A stretch of DNA of 8,898 nucleotides from Cytophagales bacterium. Its GTDB lineage: Bacteria > Bacteroidota > Bacteroidia > Cytophagales > UBA9547. The translations under genes were made by a program, and so were the position numbers. The notes under the pieces were generated by a model that saw only the letters and a program-made list of their open reading frames with translations, searched no databases and was not told the DNA's origin. Numbering within the stretch: position 1 is the first letter of the stretch; every line of letters starts with the position of its first letter. Location: contig JAAFJZ010000081.1 of the NCBI GenBank assembly GCA_013298205.1, forward strand, positions 1 to 8,898, written 5' to 3'. Positions 1 through 7,193 of the stretch are shown piece by piece.

Positions 1-1242
1 GATCTAGAGCCCGTAATGTCGGAAAAAACTAAAATAGCTTTGATAGACTGGTGTTTTTCAGCAGTTACTTTTCAAGGTTTGAAGGGCAGAAGAGTCGTAA
101 TATTTGGACACGATTCTATGGGAATGGAAACTGCATTGCCACATATTGCTGATACAAGAAATAATTTTGGTATAGAAATCACCCGCCTAGACATGAAATT
201 GCTTGCGGATATGCTTAAAAAGAAAGCTTATAACCGTAACGAACTTAAAGCGCTTAGAGAATGGTTGGATTCTCATGCTAAAAGCAGAATCGAACTCAAA
301 TCTGCCAAAGATGAAGAAAGGCTGAATCAAAGTCTTGCGATGTATTTAATAGTTAAAAATATATTAAAAGATTTGAATGCTGTAGGAGGTGGATTTATGA
401 GTCAATTGGAATGGGGCTCAGATTTAAGAGGATTACCTCTTCCTGTAGCAGATATCATGGAGTCTCTTTTCAACTCAACATTTGATCATACAGGCAAAAA
501 ACCTGTTATGCCGTTTGCTACCGAAGCAGATGTGCAAGCCTTGCTTACCCAATTGTTTTACACTTGGCTATCAGGAGGAAATCCACCATTGTTTATGGAT
601 TTCCGTAAAGTTTGGGAACCTTGGGAGCTAAATGATTTAGCCAAAAAACTCAAAATTTCACTTAAAGGTGATACCCTTTGGGAGAAAAAAGGACTTGTAG
701 ATGGAGATAATTCAGGTTCTGCATCATTTGACTGGGCGGCAATGCCAGGTTCATCTGAAGCTGAGATCATGAAAAACATTTCATTCCCATTAGCCAATGG
801 AGATTATTTCCCTGGAATGGGCAATTCTGTAACCTATTTATCACCTGCTGGAATTGAAGGTGTGGCTGGAAGATTGGCATTTAGTACACTTTCAGGTATG
901 TTTTCAATGGTTTGGGATGAAGCAATTTCTGTGTTGCCTCCAATGGAAATGTCAAAAGCGATTTGTGAAACCTCATCACCCACTTGGCCTCATACATTTG
1001 TAACCCCTAAACATGCTACAATGGGCGAATACAAACAATACGCACCCGCCAATCATTTTCACATGACTTGGGGACTCAAAACATCAAGACTACAATATTG
1101 GATGGATTTGGCAAACGTGCTTTCTGTAACTCCTTGGGCTGAAATGCCAAACTATCGCGAAGGAGTAGATAGAGCATTGCCTTTGCTTTATTTAATAAAT
1201 GGTGGTGAAAACGCAACCAAGGTATTAAGAAGAAGAAAATAA
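1..1242 (+). CDS. L-fucose isomerase-family protein, 5'-truncated by window edge
   Basis: This is the C-terminal part of a ketol isomerase of the FucI (L-fucose isomerase) family, cytoplasmic enzymes that interconvert aldoses and ketoses using a divalent metal. The frame is open from base 1, and the first ATG at base 16 is probably internal, because the protein begins in the middle of the family's N-terminal region. Recalled E. coli FucI aligns along the visible length. Its three metal ligands are matched: Glu (E337) by the E of ATEAD at 523-525, Asp (D361) by the D of FMDFRKVW at 598-600, and His (H528) by the first H of ANHFH at 1054-1056. The stretch CETSSPTWPHTF (from about 963) matches the family's conserved STWP region. 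All ligands are present, so the enzyme looks active. The true sugar could be fucose, arabinose or another aldose, so I give no gene symbol. It ends 131 bases before gldJ. Confidence 0.85.
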   Translation, partial: DLEPVMSEKTKIALIDWCFSAVTFQGLKGRRVVIFGHDSMGMETALPHIADTRNNFGIEITRLDMKLLADMLKKKAYNRNELKALREWLDSHAKSRIELKSAKDEERLNQSLAMYLIVKNILKDLNAVGGGFMSQLEWGSDLRGLPLPVADIMESLFNSTFDHTGKKPVMPFATEADVQALLTQLFYTWLSGGNPPLFMDFRKVWEPWELNDLAKKLKISLKGDTLWEKKGLVDGDNSGSASFDWAAMPGSSEAEIMKNISFPLANGDYFPGMGNSVTYLSPAGIEGVAGRLAFSTLSGMFSMVWDEAISVLPPMEMSKAICETSSPTWPHTFVTPKHATMGEYKQYAPANHFHMTWGLKTSRLQYWMDLANVLSVTPWAEMPNYREGVDRALPLLYLINGGENATKVLRRRK

Positions 1243-1348
1243 GACCAAATTATAGAAACAAAAAAAATATTAATACGTAATGACTCAGAGTTGTAACTTA
1301 TTTTATTGAAAAATTTTATAATTCAAAAAAAATACTGTTATATTGCAA

Positions 1349-1356
1349 CATATTTG
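1349..1356 (+). promoter_or_regulatory. Putative -7 promoter element of gldJ
   Basis: CATATTTG matches the Bacteroidota -7 consensus TAnnTTTG at all defined positions but the first. It ends 17 bases before the gldJ ATG, a distance like that of the other promoter candidates in this window. No TTG/TTTG is found at the expected -33 position, so the call rests on one box and on the need for a promoter in the 131-base gap. Confidence 0.35.
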
Positions 1357-1373
1357 AAACATAATTCTTAACC

Positions 1374-2588
1374 ATGTTTAACAAAAACAAACTATTCAAA
1401 CTTATACTATGTTCATTCATAGTGAGTTATCTATTTGGAGCTTGTAAAAAAAGCACCAATCCTACAAGTGTTGGACCAGGAAAATCTAGTACAACTACTG
1501 GATTAGACTATAATGACGAAGGCGGATTTGAAGTAAAAGATTATAAAGGACAGCCTGAAGGTCCTAACTTAGTTTACATTGAAGGCGGTCGAACAGTACT
1601 CGGTTCATCTGAAGAAGATTTGCTTAACAGACATGACAACTTAGAAAGAACAGTAACTGTTGCTTCATTTTACATGGACGAAACTGAAATAGCTAACATA
1701 CATTGGTTGGAATATTTGTTTTATGTTCAAAGAGATTCTTCTGAGGCTGCATACAAAAAAGCTCTTCCAGATACCAACGTTTGGGAATCTCCACTTGCAT
1801 TTAACGATCCTTATGTCGATCATTATTTCAGGTATCCAGGCTTTAGATACTATCCAGTTGTAGGTATCAAATGGTTGCAAGCATCTGATTATTGCGGATG
1901 GAGAACGGCTGTAGTAAACAAAAAACTAGCTCAAGATGCAGGAGTTGAAGTGCCTGAAGATGGAGGCAGAATTCCATTAGAAAGTGGCGTTGTACTTCCT
2001 AATTACAGACTTCCAACAGAAGCAGAATGGGAATATGCAGCACTTGCTCTAATTGGTAATACTTGGTTGGATGAAAATCAAACCCAAAAAAGACTTTATC
2101 CTTGGGATGGTCATGCTTTACGTAATCCTTATGGTGCGCAAATGGGAACTTTCCTTGCAAACTTCAAAAGAGGTCGTGGCGATTATGCAGGTATAGCTGG
2201 AAAGCTTAACGATGGAGCGATGATTACTGAATATATTTATGCTTTTCCTCCAAATGATTATGGTTTATATAATATGGCAGGAAACGTAAGCGAGTGGGTA
2301 TGGGATGTTTACAGACCACTTTCATTCCAAACTGTGGATGACTTGAATCCTTTCAGAGGAGGTAAAAAACCGGGTTTCTTGGATGAAGAAAAAGGTTCTA
2401 ACTCTACTTATGATAAGAAAAACTTCCAAAGTTTAATTGATGATCATGTAAGAGTATTCAAAGGTGGTTCTTGGAAAGATGTTGCTTACTGGATGTCTCC
2501 AGGTACAAGAAGATACCTTGAAGAAGATTCTGCAACATCTACAATTGGCTTCAGATGTGCAATGATTAAAGCTGGAACAAACTACTAA
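1374..2588 (+). CDS. gldJ: Gliding motility lipoprotein GldJ
   Basis: Encodes a 404-residue lipoprotein with an N-terminal signal peptide: basic start (K4, K6, K9), hydrophobic core 10-23 and a lipobox-like LFGAC that makes Cys24 the likely lipidated residue. From about residue 60 to the end is a formylglycine-generating-enzyme/sulfatase-modifying-factor fold. Its landmarks are LVYIEGG, FYMDETEIAN, YPVVGIKW, the RLPTEAEWEYAA box, NMAGNVSEWVWD and a closing FKGGSW...GFRCAMI. Segments such as ALPDTNVW, the YPG near the repeated tyrosines and YPVVG resemble GldJ more than its paralogue GldK. GldJ proteins are needed for gliding and are associated with the type IX secretion machinery. The catalytic cysteine pair of true formylglycine enzymes is not evident near the C-terminus (SWKD follows the GG), so the domain is probably structural. 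The protein is shorter than I recall for Flavobacterium GldJ. The ATG is the first of the frame and directly precedes the signal peptide. Confidence 0.85.
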   Translation: MFNKNKLFKLILCSFIVSYLFGACKKSTNPTSVGPGKSSTTTGLDYNDEGGFEVKDYKGQPEGPNLVYIEGGRTVLGSSEEDLLNRHDNLERTVTVASFYMDETEIANIHWLEYLFYVQRDSSEAAYKKALPDTNVWESPLAFNDPYVDHYFRYPGFRYYPVVGIKWLQASDYCGWRTAVVNKKLAQDAGVEVPEDGGRIPLESGVVLPNYRLPTEAEWEYAALALIGNTWLDENQTQKRLYPWDGHALRNPYGAQMGTFLANFKRGRGDYAGIAGKLNDGAMITEYIYAFPPNDYGLYNMAGNVSEWVWDVYRPLSFQTVDDLNPFRGGKKPGFLDEEKGSNSTYDKKNFQSLIDDHVRVFKGGSWKDVAYWMSPGTRRYLEEDSATSTIGFRCAMIKAGTNY

Positions 2589-2609
2589 TCATAAAAATAA
2601 TTTTAATAT

Positions 2610-2641
2610 AAAAAAAGCCTCCCTTAAAAGAGGCTTTTTTT
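2610..2641 (+). terminator. Rho-independent terminator after gldJ
   Basis: A perfect 12-bp stem (2610-2621 paired with 2630-2641) encloses an 8-base loop. The GCCTC/GAGGC core is followed directly by a T run. It lies 21 bases past the gldJ stop. The A run on the left arm and T run on the right could let it work in both directions, but no minus-strand gene ends here. Confidence 0.9.
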
Positions 2642-2647
2642 ATGAAA

Positions 2648-2655
2648 TACATTTT
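2648..2655 (+). promoter_or_regulatory. Possible -7 promoter element of rpe
   Basis: TACATTTT matches TAnnTTTG except for the last base and ends 13 bases before the proposed rpe ATG, close to the 14-18 bases seen for the other candidates. It starts 6 bases after the gldJ terminator. No -33 TTG is present where expected, since that position falls within the terminator hairpin. Chance matches are common in AT-rich DNA, so this is tentative. Confidence 0.25.
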
Positions 2656-2668
2656 AACTTCTAATGAA

Positions 2669-3319
2669 ATGAAAAGACTAATAGCCCCTTCTATTTTAGC
2701 AGCAAATTTTGCAGAGCTAGGCAAAGACATAGAACTCATCAATCAAAGTGAAGCAGATTGGATACATGTTGATATTATGGATGGAGTTTTTGTACCCAAC
2801 ATCTCTTTTGGCATCCCAATTTGTGAGGCTGTAAAAAAAACAGCAAAAAAACCAATTGATGTACATTTAATGATCGTAAATCCTGAGCGATACATTGGTT
2901 CATTTAAAAATGCAGGTGCTCAAAGTATTTCCGTGCATTATGAAGCTTGTCCGCATCTACAAAGTGTGATTACCCAAATAAAAAGTTTTAGATGTAAAGC
3001 AGGTGTCGCTATCAATCCTCATACGCCTATTTCAGTACTGGAAGACATTATTCAAGATTTGGATATGATTAACTTGATGTCTGTAAATCCTGGTTTTGGT
3101 GGACAAAAGTTTATACCCCATACTTTCACCAAGCTTGAAAAATTACGAAATATGATTGACAAATCTGGTAGCCATGCTTTGATAGAAATAGATGGCGGAG
3201 TAAATAGCGAAAATGCACATAAATTATTTGAATTGGGCGCAAACGTATTGGTAGCTGGAAATATCGTTTTTAGTTCGCAAAATCCCAGTGAAATGATTAC
3301 AATGTTAAAACACTCATAA
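2669..3319 (+). CDS. rpe: Ribulose-phosphate 3-epimerase
   Basis: Interconverts D-ribulose 5-phosphate and D-xylulose 5-phosphate in the non-oxidative pentose phosphate pathway; cytoplasmic, metal-dependent TIM barrel. With the start at 2669 the protein has 216 residues, the usual family size, and begins MKRLIAPSIL as Rpe proteins typically do. The metal and catalytic positions are all visible: Ser8 in APSIL, His33 and Asp35 in HVDIMDG, His66 in DVHLM, and Asp175 in EIDGGV. The phosphate-loop motif MSVNPGFGGQKF is at 137-148. An earlier in-frame ATG at 2642 would add nine residues outside the conserved N-terminus. Because it abuts the last T of the gldJ terminator, I prefer 2669. The gene is downstream of gldJ but separated by that terminator, so it either has its own promoter in a very small space or depends on read-through. 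Confidence 0.95.
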   Translation: MKRLIAPSILAANFAELGKDIELINQSEADWIHVDIMDGVFVPNISFGIPICEAVKKTAKKPIDVHLMIVNPERYIGSFKNAGAQSISVHYEACPHLQSVITQIKSFRCKAGVAINPHTPISVLEDIIQDLDMINLMSVNPGFGGQKFIPHTFTKLEKLRNMIDKSGSHALIEIDGGVNSENAHKLFELGANVLVAGNIVFSSQNPSEMITMLKHS

Positions 3320-3330
3320 TCTTTTAGTAA

Positions 3331-3369
3331 ATATTTAACGCATTAGGCTGGTTTTAATGCGTTAAATAT
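3331..3369. terminator. Perfect inverted repeat between convergent rpe and gldD
   Basis: A perfect 15-bp stem (3331-3345 with 3355-3369) and a 9-base loop fill most of the 73-base gap between the stop codons of rpe (+) and gldD (-). Its position suggests a shared bidirectional terminator. However, neither strand has a T-tract after the stem (CTTCAAAGAAG on plus, TTACTAAAAG on minus), so it is not a classical intrinsic terminator. It may block RNA 3' decay or bind a protein instead. Confidence 0.55.
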
Positions 3370-3392
3370 CTTCAAAGAAGACAATTTTAAGC

Positions 3393-4007
3393 TTAATCTA
3401 ATGCTTTGTCTTTTTTGAAATCAAATTTTCGCCACTCTAGCGTGTTGAGTAGATGAATCATATCTTTTTTGATAAATTCTATAACTGGAGCAAGTGAATC
3501 ATTTCTATCTGCCACACCAAAATACAATGCACCTCTTAAAAAGTTTTCAGTTGTATCGGTACAAAAAAATTGAAATTGGCTCGGAACTTCTCCACTCAAT
3601 TCGATTACAGTAGCAGTAAGCCCAAGTGGGGTTTTAATAACATTATCCTCAATAGAATACGCTTTAAAATTATGTTTCCCTGCCAATTTAAAAGATTCAT
3701 CAATTAGCTCTTCAAATCTTTTTTTATCTTGTTTTACTGATTTATAAGTAAGTTGTACATTGGCTTTGAATTCTGGATAATACACATGAACCCAATGAGG
3801 TTCAAATAAATTAAAAGTATCATCAAAAACCAGTGCCGAAGCAGGATATTCAAAACGATAAGGATGTTCATCCGTTAATTTTATATACTTTTGCTCAGGC
3901 AAATCAATTTTAGGATAGGCTTTGGGTTTGGGAATGAACTTTTTTTCGCAGGCAGTTAAAGCAATTGCTAAAAAAGAAATTAAACTATATTGAATAAAAC
4001 GTCTCAA
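3393..4007 (-). CDS. gldD: Gliding motility lipoprotein GldD
   Basis: Encodes a lipoprotein of the GldD family, which is required for gliding and associated surface secretion in Bacteroidota; its biochemical role is unknown. From the chosen start the protein has 204 residues. It begins with an arginine pair, a hydrophobic core (about residues 4-17) and the lipobox LTAC, with Cys20 as the lipid site, so it is membrane anchored. Family landmarks follow: the proline-rich linker PKPKAYPKIDLPEQKY, HPYRFEYP, HWVHVYYPEFKA, LTYK, the AGKHNFKA region, QFQFFCTDTTENFLRGALYF and the terminal IKKDMIHLLNTLEW. There is no in-frame ATG or GTG between the upstream stop (4053-4055) and the lipobox, so the start must be another codon. 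TTG at 4007 gives a conventional signal peptide, while TTG at 4037 would add ten residues and is the alternative. The gene is convergent with rpe and divergent from the radical SAM gene. Confidence 0.85.
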   Translation of the reverse strand: MRRFIQYSLISFLAIALTACEKKFIPKPKAYPKIDLPEQKYIKLTDEHPYRFEYPASALVFDDTFNLFEPHWVHVYYPEFKANVQLTYKSVKQDKKRFEELIDESFKLAGKHNFKAYSIEDNVIKTPLGLTATVIELSGEVPSQFQFFCTDTTENFLRGALYFGVADRNDSLAPVIEFIKKDMIHLLNTLEWRKFDFKKDKALD

Positions 4008-4070
4008 ATGAAATGCTAGTAAGTAATATTGTTGCAATTTGGCATAAGTAATCTAAATAAAGAAAAATCA

Positions 4071-5093
4071 TTGAAAATACATTTTCGTTTTTACCTCAAT
4101 TTACTTTTTTTATTAACTCCTATTCGAATTTGGAATTACATTCTTCTTTTTTTCTCATTTCATATTTCAAAAACACTTAAAAAAAACCTTCATTTAGGCT
4201 CTCCATTTGCCATATCCATAGAGCCTACTACATCTTGCAATTTGAGATGCCCAGAATGCCCAAGTGGTTTACGCTCCTTCACACGCCCCACAGGTATGAT
4301 GGAAAAAGATTTATTTGAAAACATCATCATGCAAATTCATAAAAAGCTCGCATTCCTTACTTTTTATTTTCAAGGAGAACCGTATTTGAATCCTAATTTT
4401 TTAGAAATGGTGAAGTTTGCTAAATCAAAGAATATTTTTGTATCTACATCTACCAATGCACATTACCTTACAGAAGTAGAGGCTTTGAAAACAGTTGAAT
4501 CTGGCCTTGATAAACTAATAATTTCTATAGATGGTAGCGACCAAGATTCTTACCAAAAATATAGAATAGGTGGCAATTTGAATAAAGTAATTACGGGTAC
4601 TAAAAATATATTAGAAGCTAGAAATAAAAGTAATCAGCATAAACCATTTATAGAATGGCAGTTTATAGTTTTTGCGCACAACGAACATCAAATTCCTGAA
4701 ATACAAAAAATGGCTCGGGAAATAGGCGTGGATGCACTGGAACTAAAATCTGCTCAACTTTACGATGCGCAAACTAAAAAGGAGCAGATTACAAATATAG
4801 AAAAGTATGCTCGCTACCAAATTGGTAAAAATGGGGAGGTTAAAATAAAAAATGATTTCCTAAACCATTGCTGGCGAATGTGGCAATCTTGTGTTATTAC
4901 TTGGGACGGCTCTTTGGTGCCTTGCTGCTTCGACAAAGATGCCTCTCATGTTTTGGGTAAAATAGAAGGAAAAAACTCATTTTATGCGATTTGGAAATCG
5001 GCTTCTTATCAGCAATTCAGAAGCAACATTTTGCAATCAAGAGCCAAAATTGAAATTTGCAAGAATTGCACTGAAGGGTTGAAAAAAAAGTAA
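4071..5093 (+). CDS. Radical SAM/SPASM domain protein
   Basis: A radical S-adenosylmethionine enzyme with a C-terminal SPASM-type domain; substrate unknown. With the TTG start at 4071 it has 340 residues. A hydrophobic N-terminal stretch (about 4-33) may contact the membrane. The radical SAM cluster motif CNLRCPEC has cysteines 56, 60 and 63, preceded by ISIEPTTS, and FQGEPYLNP and IISIDG follow as expected for the barrel. The SPASM region carries Cys267, Cys274, Cys285, Cys286, Cys330 and Cys333 in CWRMWQSC, VPCCFDKD and ICKNCTEG, enough for auxiliary iron-sulfur binding. The wording of these motifs matches a widespread Bacteroidota group that I know only as hypothetical radical SAM/SPASM proteins. 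No ATG or GTG lies between the upstream stop (4020-4022) and the cluster motif; TTG codons at 4029, 4032 and 4071 are the options. No short peptide gene that could be its substrate is visible nearby. Confidence 0.85.
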   Translation: MKIHFRFYLNLLFLLTPIRIWNYILLFFSFHISKTLKKNLHLGSPFAISIEPTTSCNLRCPECPSGLRSFTRPTGMMEKDLFENIIMQIHKKLAFLTFYFQGEPYLNPNFLEMVKFAKSKNIFVSTSTNAHYLTEVEALKTVESGLDKLIISIDGSDQDSYQKYRIGGNLNKVITGTKNILEARNKSNQHKPFIEWQFIVFAHNEHQIPEIQKMAREIGVDALELKSAQLYDAQTKKEQITNIEKYARYQIGKNGEVKIKNDFLNHCWRMWQSCVITWDGSLVPCCFDKDASHVLGKIEGKNSFYAIWKSASYQQFRSNILQSRAKIEICKNCTEGLKKK

Positions 5094-5095
5094 TA

Positions 5096-5830
5096 TTATC
5101 TTTTTAAACATCTAATAATCAGCCTATCAGAAGAATCAGAATTAAAGTCGTTTTTGTAATAATCTCCCCAAATTTCTTTGATTTCAAATCCTGCTTCTTC
5201 TAACATTTGTTTAAATAAATTTAAATTAATTTGTTTAACTTTCTCATAAAAATAAAAAAAATCATTTTTATCTTGAACAGAAATTTTTTTAATAATAAAT
5301 CCATTTTCAATATATTTTTGAGTAAAAAAAGTAACCCCATCTTTTACTAAAGTATTTTCAACTTTACCTTCAAAACGTACTTTCTCGATATTCAGATAAT
5401 CTATTAAAAAATTTCCGCCATTTTTTAAAGCGGTATAAATATTTTTCAATACCAAAACGTCTTCCTCTTCTGTATCAAAATAACCAAAGCTTGTAAATAA
5501 GTTGAGCACCAAATCAAATTCTTTATTAGCAAAAACGGTTCTCATATCTGCTACTTTGAAACTTAACCTTTCATTGGAAAATTTTTGAGCATATAAAATA
5601 CTTTGCTCAGAAATATCTAATCCAATTACCTTGGCTCCTAATTTTTGGCACATGATAGAATGTCTGCCCTTTCCACATGCCAAATCACAAACATTAATTC
5701 CAGAACTAAAATCAAAAGTTTCGCTTATAGCCTTGATAAAATTTTCAGCTTCAGGTTCGTTTCTATGATTGTATAGTAAATGATAATATGAAGTATTAAA
5801 CCATTCTGAAAACCATTCTGTTTTGCTCAT
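5096..5830 (-). CDS. Class I SAM-dependent methyltransferase
   Basis: A 244-residue methyltransferase with a Rossmann fold; acceptor unknown. Motif I is VCDLACGKGRHS at 47-58, binding S-adenosylmethionine, with the acidic residue ending the second strand at Asp72 (VIGLDIS). VADMR near 92 and FDLVLNLFTSFGYF near 103-116 are the later motifs. The N-terminal WFNTSYYHLLYNHRNEPEA is typical of a conserved Bacteroidota group of small methyltransferases. The ATG at 5830 is the natural start. It follows ilvA on the same strand by only 6 bases, so the two are likely co-transcribed, although no shared pathway is apparent. Its stop lies 2 bases from that of the convergent radical SAM gene, leaving no room for a terminator between them. 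Confidence 0.85.
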   Translation of the reverse strand: MSKTEWFSEWFNTSYYHLLYNHRNEPEAENFIKAISETFDFSSGINVCDLACGKGRHSIMCQKLGAKVIGLDISEQSILYAQKFSNERLSFKVADMRTVFANKEFDLVLNLFTSFGYFDTEEEDVLVLKNIYTALKNGGNFLIDYLNIEKVRFEGKVENTLVKDGVTFFTQKYIENGFIIKKISVQDKNDFFYFYEKVKQINLNLFKQMLEEAGFEIKEIWGDYYKNDFNSDSSDRLIIRCLKR

Positions 5831-5836
5831 AATAAA

Positions 5837-7090
5837 CTAAAGAAAATAATTAAATAAATCAGGATTTTCATTTGCTAAAGTAAATGAAATCTGCCTGTCT
5901 TTCATTCTTTGAATTAGCCCTGCAAAATCTTCTTTATTTTTAAGCTCAATTCCTACCAATGCAGGTCCTTGCTCTTTATTATTTTTTTTAATATACTCAA
6001 ATTGTGTTATATCATCATTAGGCCCTAATACTTCACTTAAAAACTCTTTCAAAGCTCCTGCTCTTTGAGGAAAACGAACGATAAAATAATGTTTAAGCCC
6101 TTCAAATAATAAAGAACGTTCAATAATTTCTTGCATTCTACCTACATCATTATTACTACCACTTACAACACAAACTATATTTTTACCTTTAATTTGCTCA
6201 GCATATTGATCTAGAGCAGCTATAGATAATGCACCTGCAGGCTCAGCAACAATGGCTTCTTCATTATAAAGTTTCAAAATCGTTGTACAAACTTTCCCTT
6301 CTGGAACTAACAAGATCTCGGAAATAACTTCTTTGCAAATTTCAAAAGTATTCGTTCCCACAGCTTTAACTGCAGCACCATCTACAAATTTATCTATTTC
6401 ATCCAAGACAACGATTTTATTTTGTTCTAAAGAAACTTTCATACTTGGTGCTCCCAAAGGCTCTACTCCTATTATTTTTGTCAATGGGCTTTTTTTGCTA
6501 AAATAATAACCCACGCCCGAAGTAAGCCCACCGCCACCTATAGCCATAAAGATATAATCAATAGCGCAAGGTATGTCTTCCAAGATTTCTTTGCCTACGG
6601 TTGCTTGACCTTCAATAACTTTTGGTTCATTGAAAGGATGAACAAATTGCATCTGATGGCTTTTAGAGTATTCAAGTGCTTTAAAATAAGAATCATCAAA
6701 AGTATCACCCACCAAAATTACTTCAATATTTTCTCTTCCAAAAAGCTTTACTTGTCCTACTTTTTGTTTGGGAGTAGTACTTGGCATAAAAATAACTCCT
6801 TTGGCATTCAGTTTTCTGCAAGCATAAGCCACACCTTGGGCATGGTTGCCAGCAGATGCACAAACAATACCATTTTTAATTTCCTCATGATTTAAACTCG
6901 AAATAAAATTAAAAGCCCCACGTAATTTATAGGATCTTACGATTTGCAAGTCCTCTCTTTTAAGATAAATATTTGCTTTATATTTTTCAGATAAATTAGC
7001 ATTAAACTGCAATGGAGTATGAATAACTACATCTTTGAGTCTTTCAAAAGCTAAATTGACACCTTCTAGGGAAACGATATTAATAGACAT
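5837..7090 (-). CDS. ilvA: Threonine dehydratase (biosynthetic threonine ammonia-lyase)
   Basis: Pyridoxal-phosphate enzyme converting L-threonine to 2-oxobutanoate and ammonia, the first committed step of isoleucine synthesis. With the ATG at 7090 the protein has 417 residues. Lys55 in RSYKLRGAF should form the cofactor Schiff base. SAGNHAQG at 79-86 and the glycine loop GGGGL at 185-189 bind substrate and cofactor phosphate. The last ninety or so residues (from about 327, GLKHYFIVRFPQRAGALKEFL-like) form one ACT-like regulatory domain. That makes it the short single-regulatory-domain form, and feedback control by isoleucine is plausible from the family. A longer frame to a TTG at 7135 is unlikely: that TTG is better read as the -33 promoter element. 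ilvA is upstream of, and probably co-transcribed with, the methyltransferase gene. Confidence 0.92.
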   Translation of the reverse strand: MSINIVSLEGVNLAFERLKDVVIHTPLQFNANLSEKYKANIYLKREDLQIVRSYKLRGAFNFISSLNHEEIKNGIVCASAGNHAQGVAYACRKLNAKGVIFMPSTTPKQKVGQVKLFGRENIEVILVGDTFDDSYFKALEYSKSHQMQFVHPFNEPKVIEGQATVGKEILEDIPCAIDYIFMAIGGGGLTSGVGYYFSKKSPLTKIIGVEPLGAPSMKVSLEQNKIVVLDEIDKFVDGAAVKAVGTNTFEICKEVISEILLVPEGKVCTTILKLYNEEAIVAEPAGALSIAALDQYAEQIKGKNIVCVVSGSNNDVGRMQEIIERSLLFEGLKHYFIVRFPQRAGALKEFLSEVLGPNDDITQFEYIKKNNKEQGPALVGIELKNKEDFAGLIQRMKDRQISFTLANENPDLFNYFL

Positions 7091-7104
7091 TTTTAAAATT
7101 TGAA

Positions 7105-7135
7105 CAAAACTGCGGAATTCAAGCTTGAAATCCAA
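7105..7135 (-). promoter_or_regulatory. Putative promoter of ilvA
   Basis: On the minus strand TTG (7135-7133) is followed after 20 bases by CAGTTTTG (7112-7105), which matches TAnnTTTG at all defined positions but the first. The box ends 14 bases before the ilvA ATG at 7090. This supports 7090 as the start, because the alternative TTG start would be the -33 element itself. Confidence 0.55.
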
Positions 7136-7193
7136 CTCAATTTACCTAATACTGTAATTTCAAAAAAAAATACGAACTAAAACATTGATTTCT

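Noticed and set aside
558..797. Open frame of 79 codons on the minus strand inside the isomerase gene
   Set aside because: It is fully antisense to a gene with strong family motifs and resembles no protein I recognise.
1243..1348. Terminator for the isomerase gene
   Set aside because: The gap is AT-rich with A and T runs, but I found no stem strong enough to call.
1665..1880. Open frame of 71 codons antisense to gldJ
   Set aside because: It overlaps the conserved formylglycine-enzyme-like domain; chance frame.
2642..2668. Upstream ATG giving a nine-residue longer Rpe
   Set aside because: It directly abuts the terminator T-tract, and family members usually begin at the MKRLIAPSIL-like segment.
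6605..6895. Open frame of 96 codons on the plus strand inside ilvA
   Set aside because: It is antisense to the conserved PLP-binding core of ilvA and has no recognisable domain.
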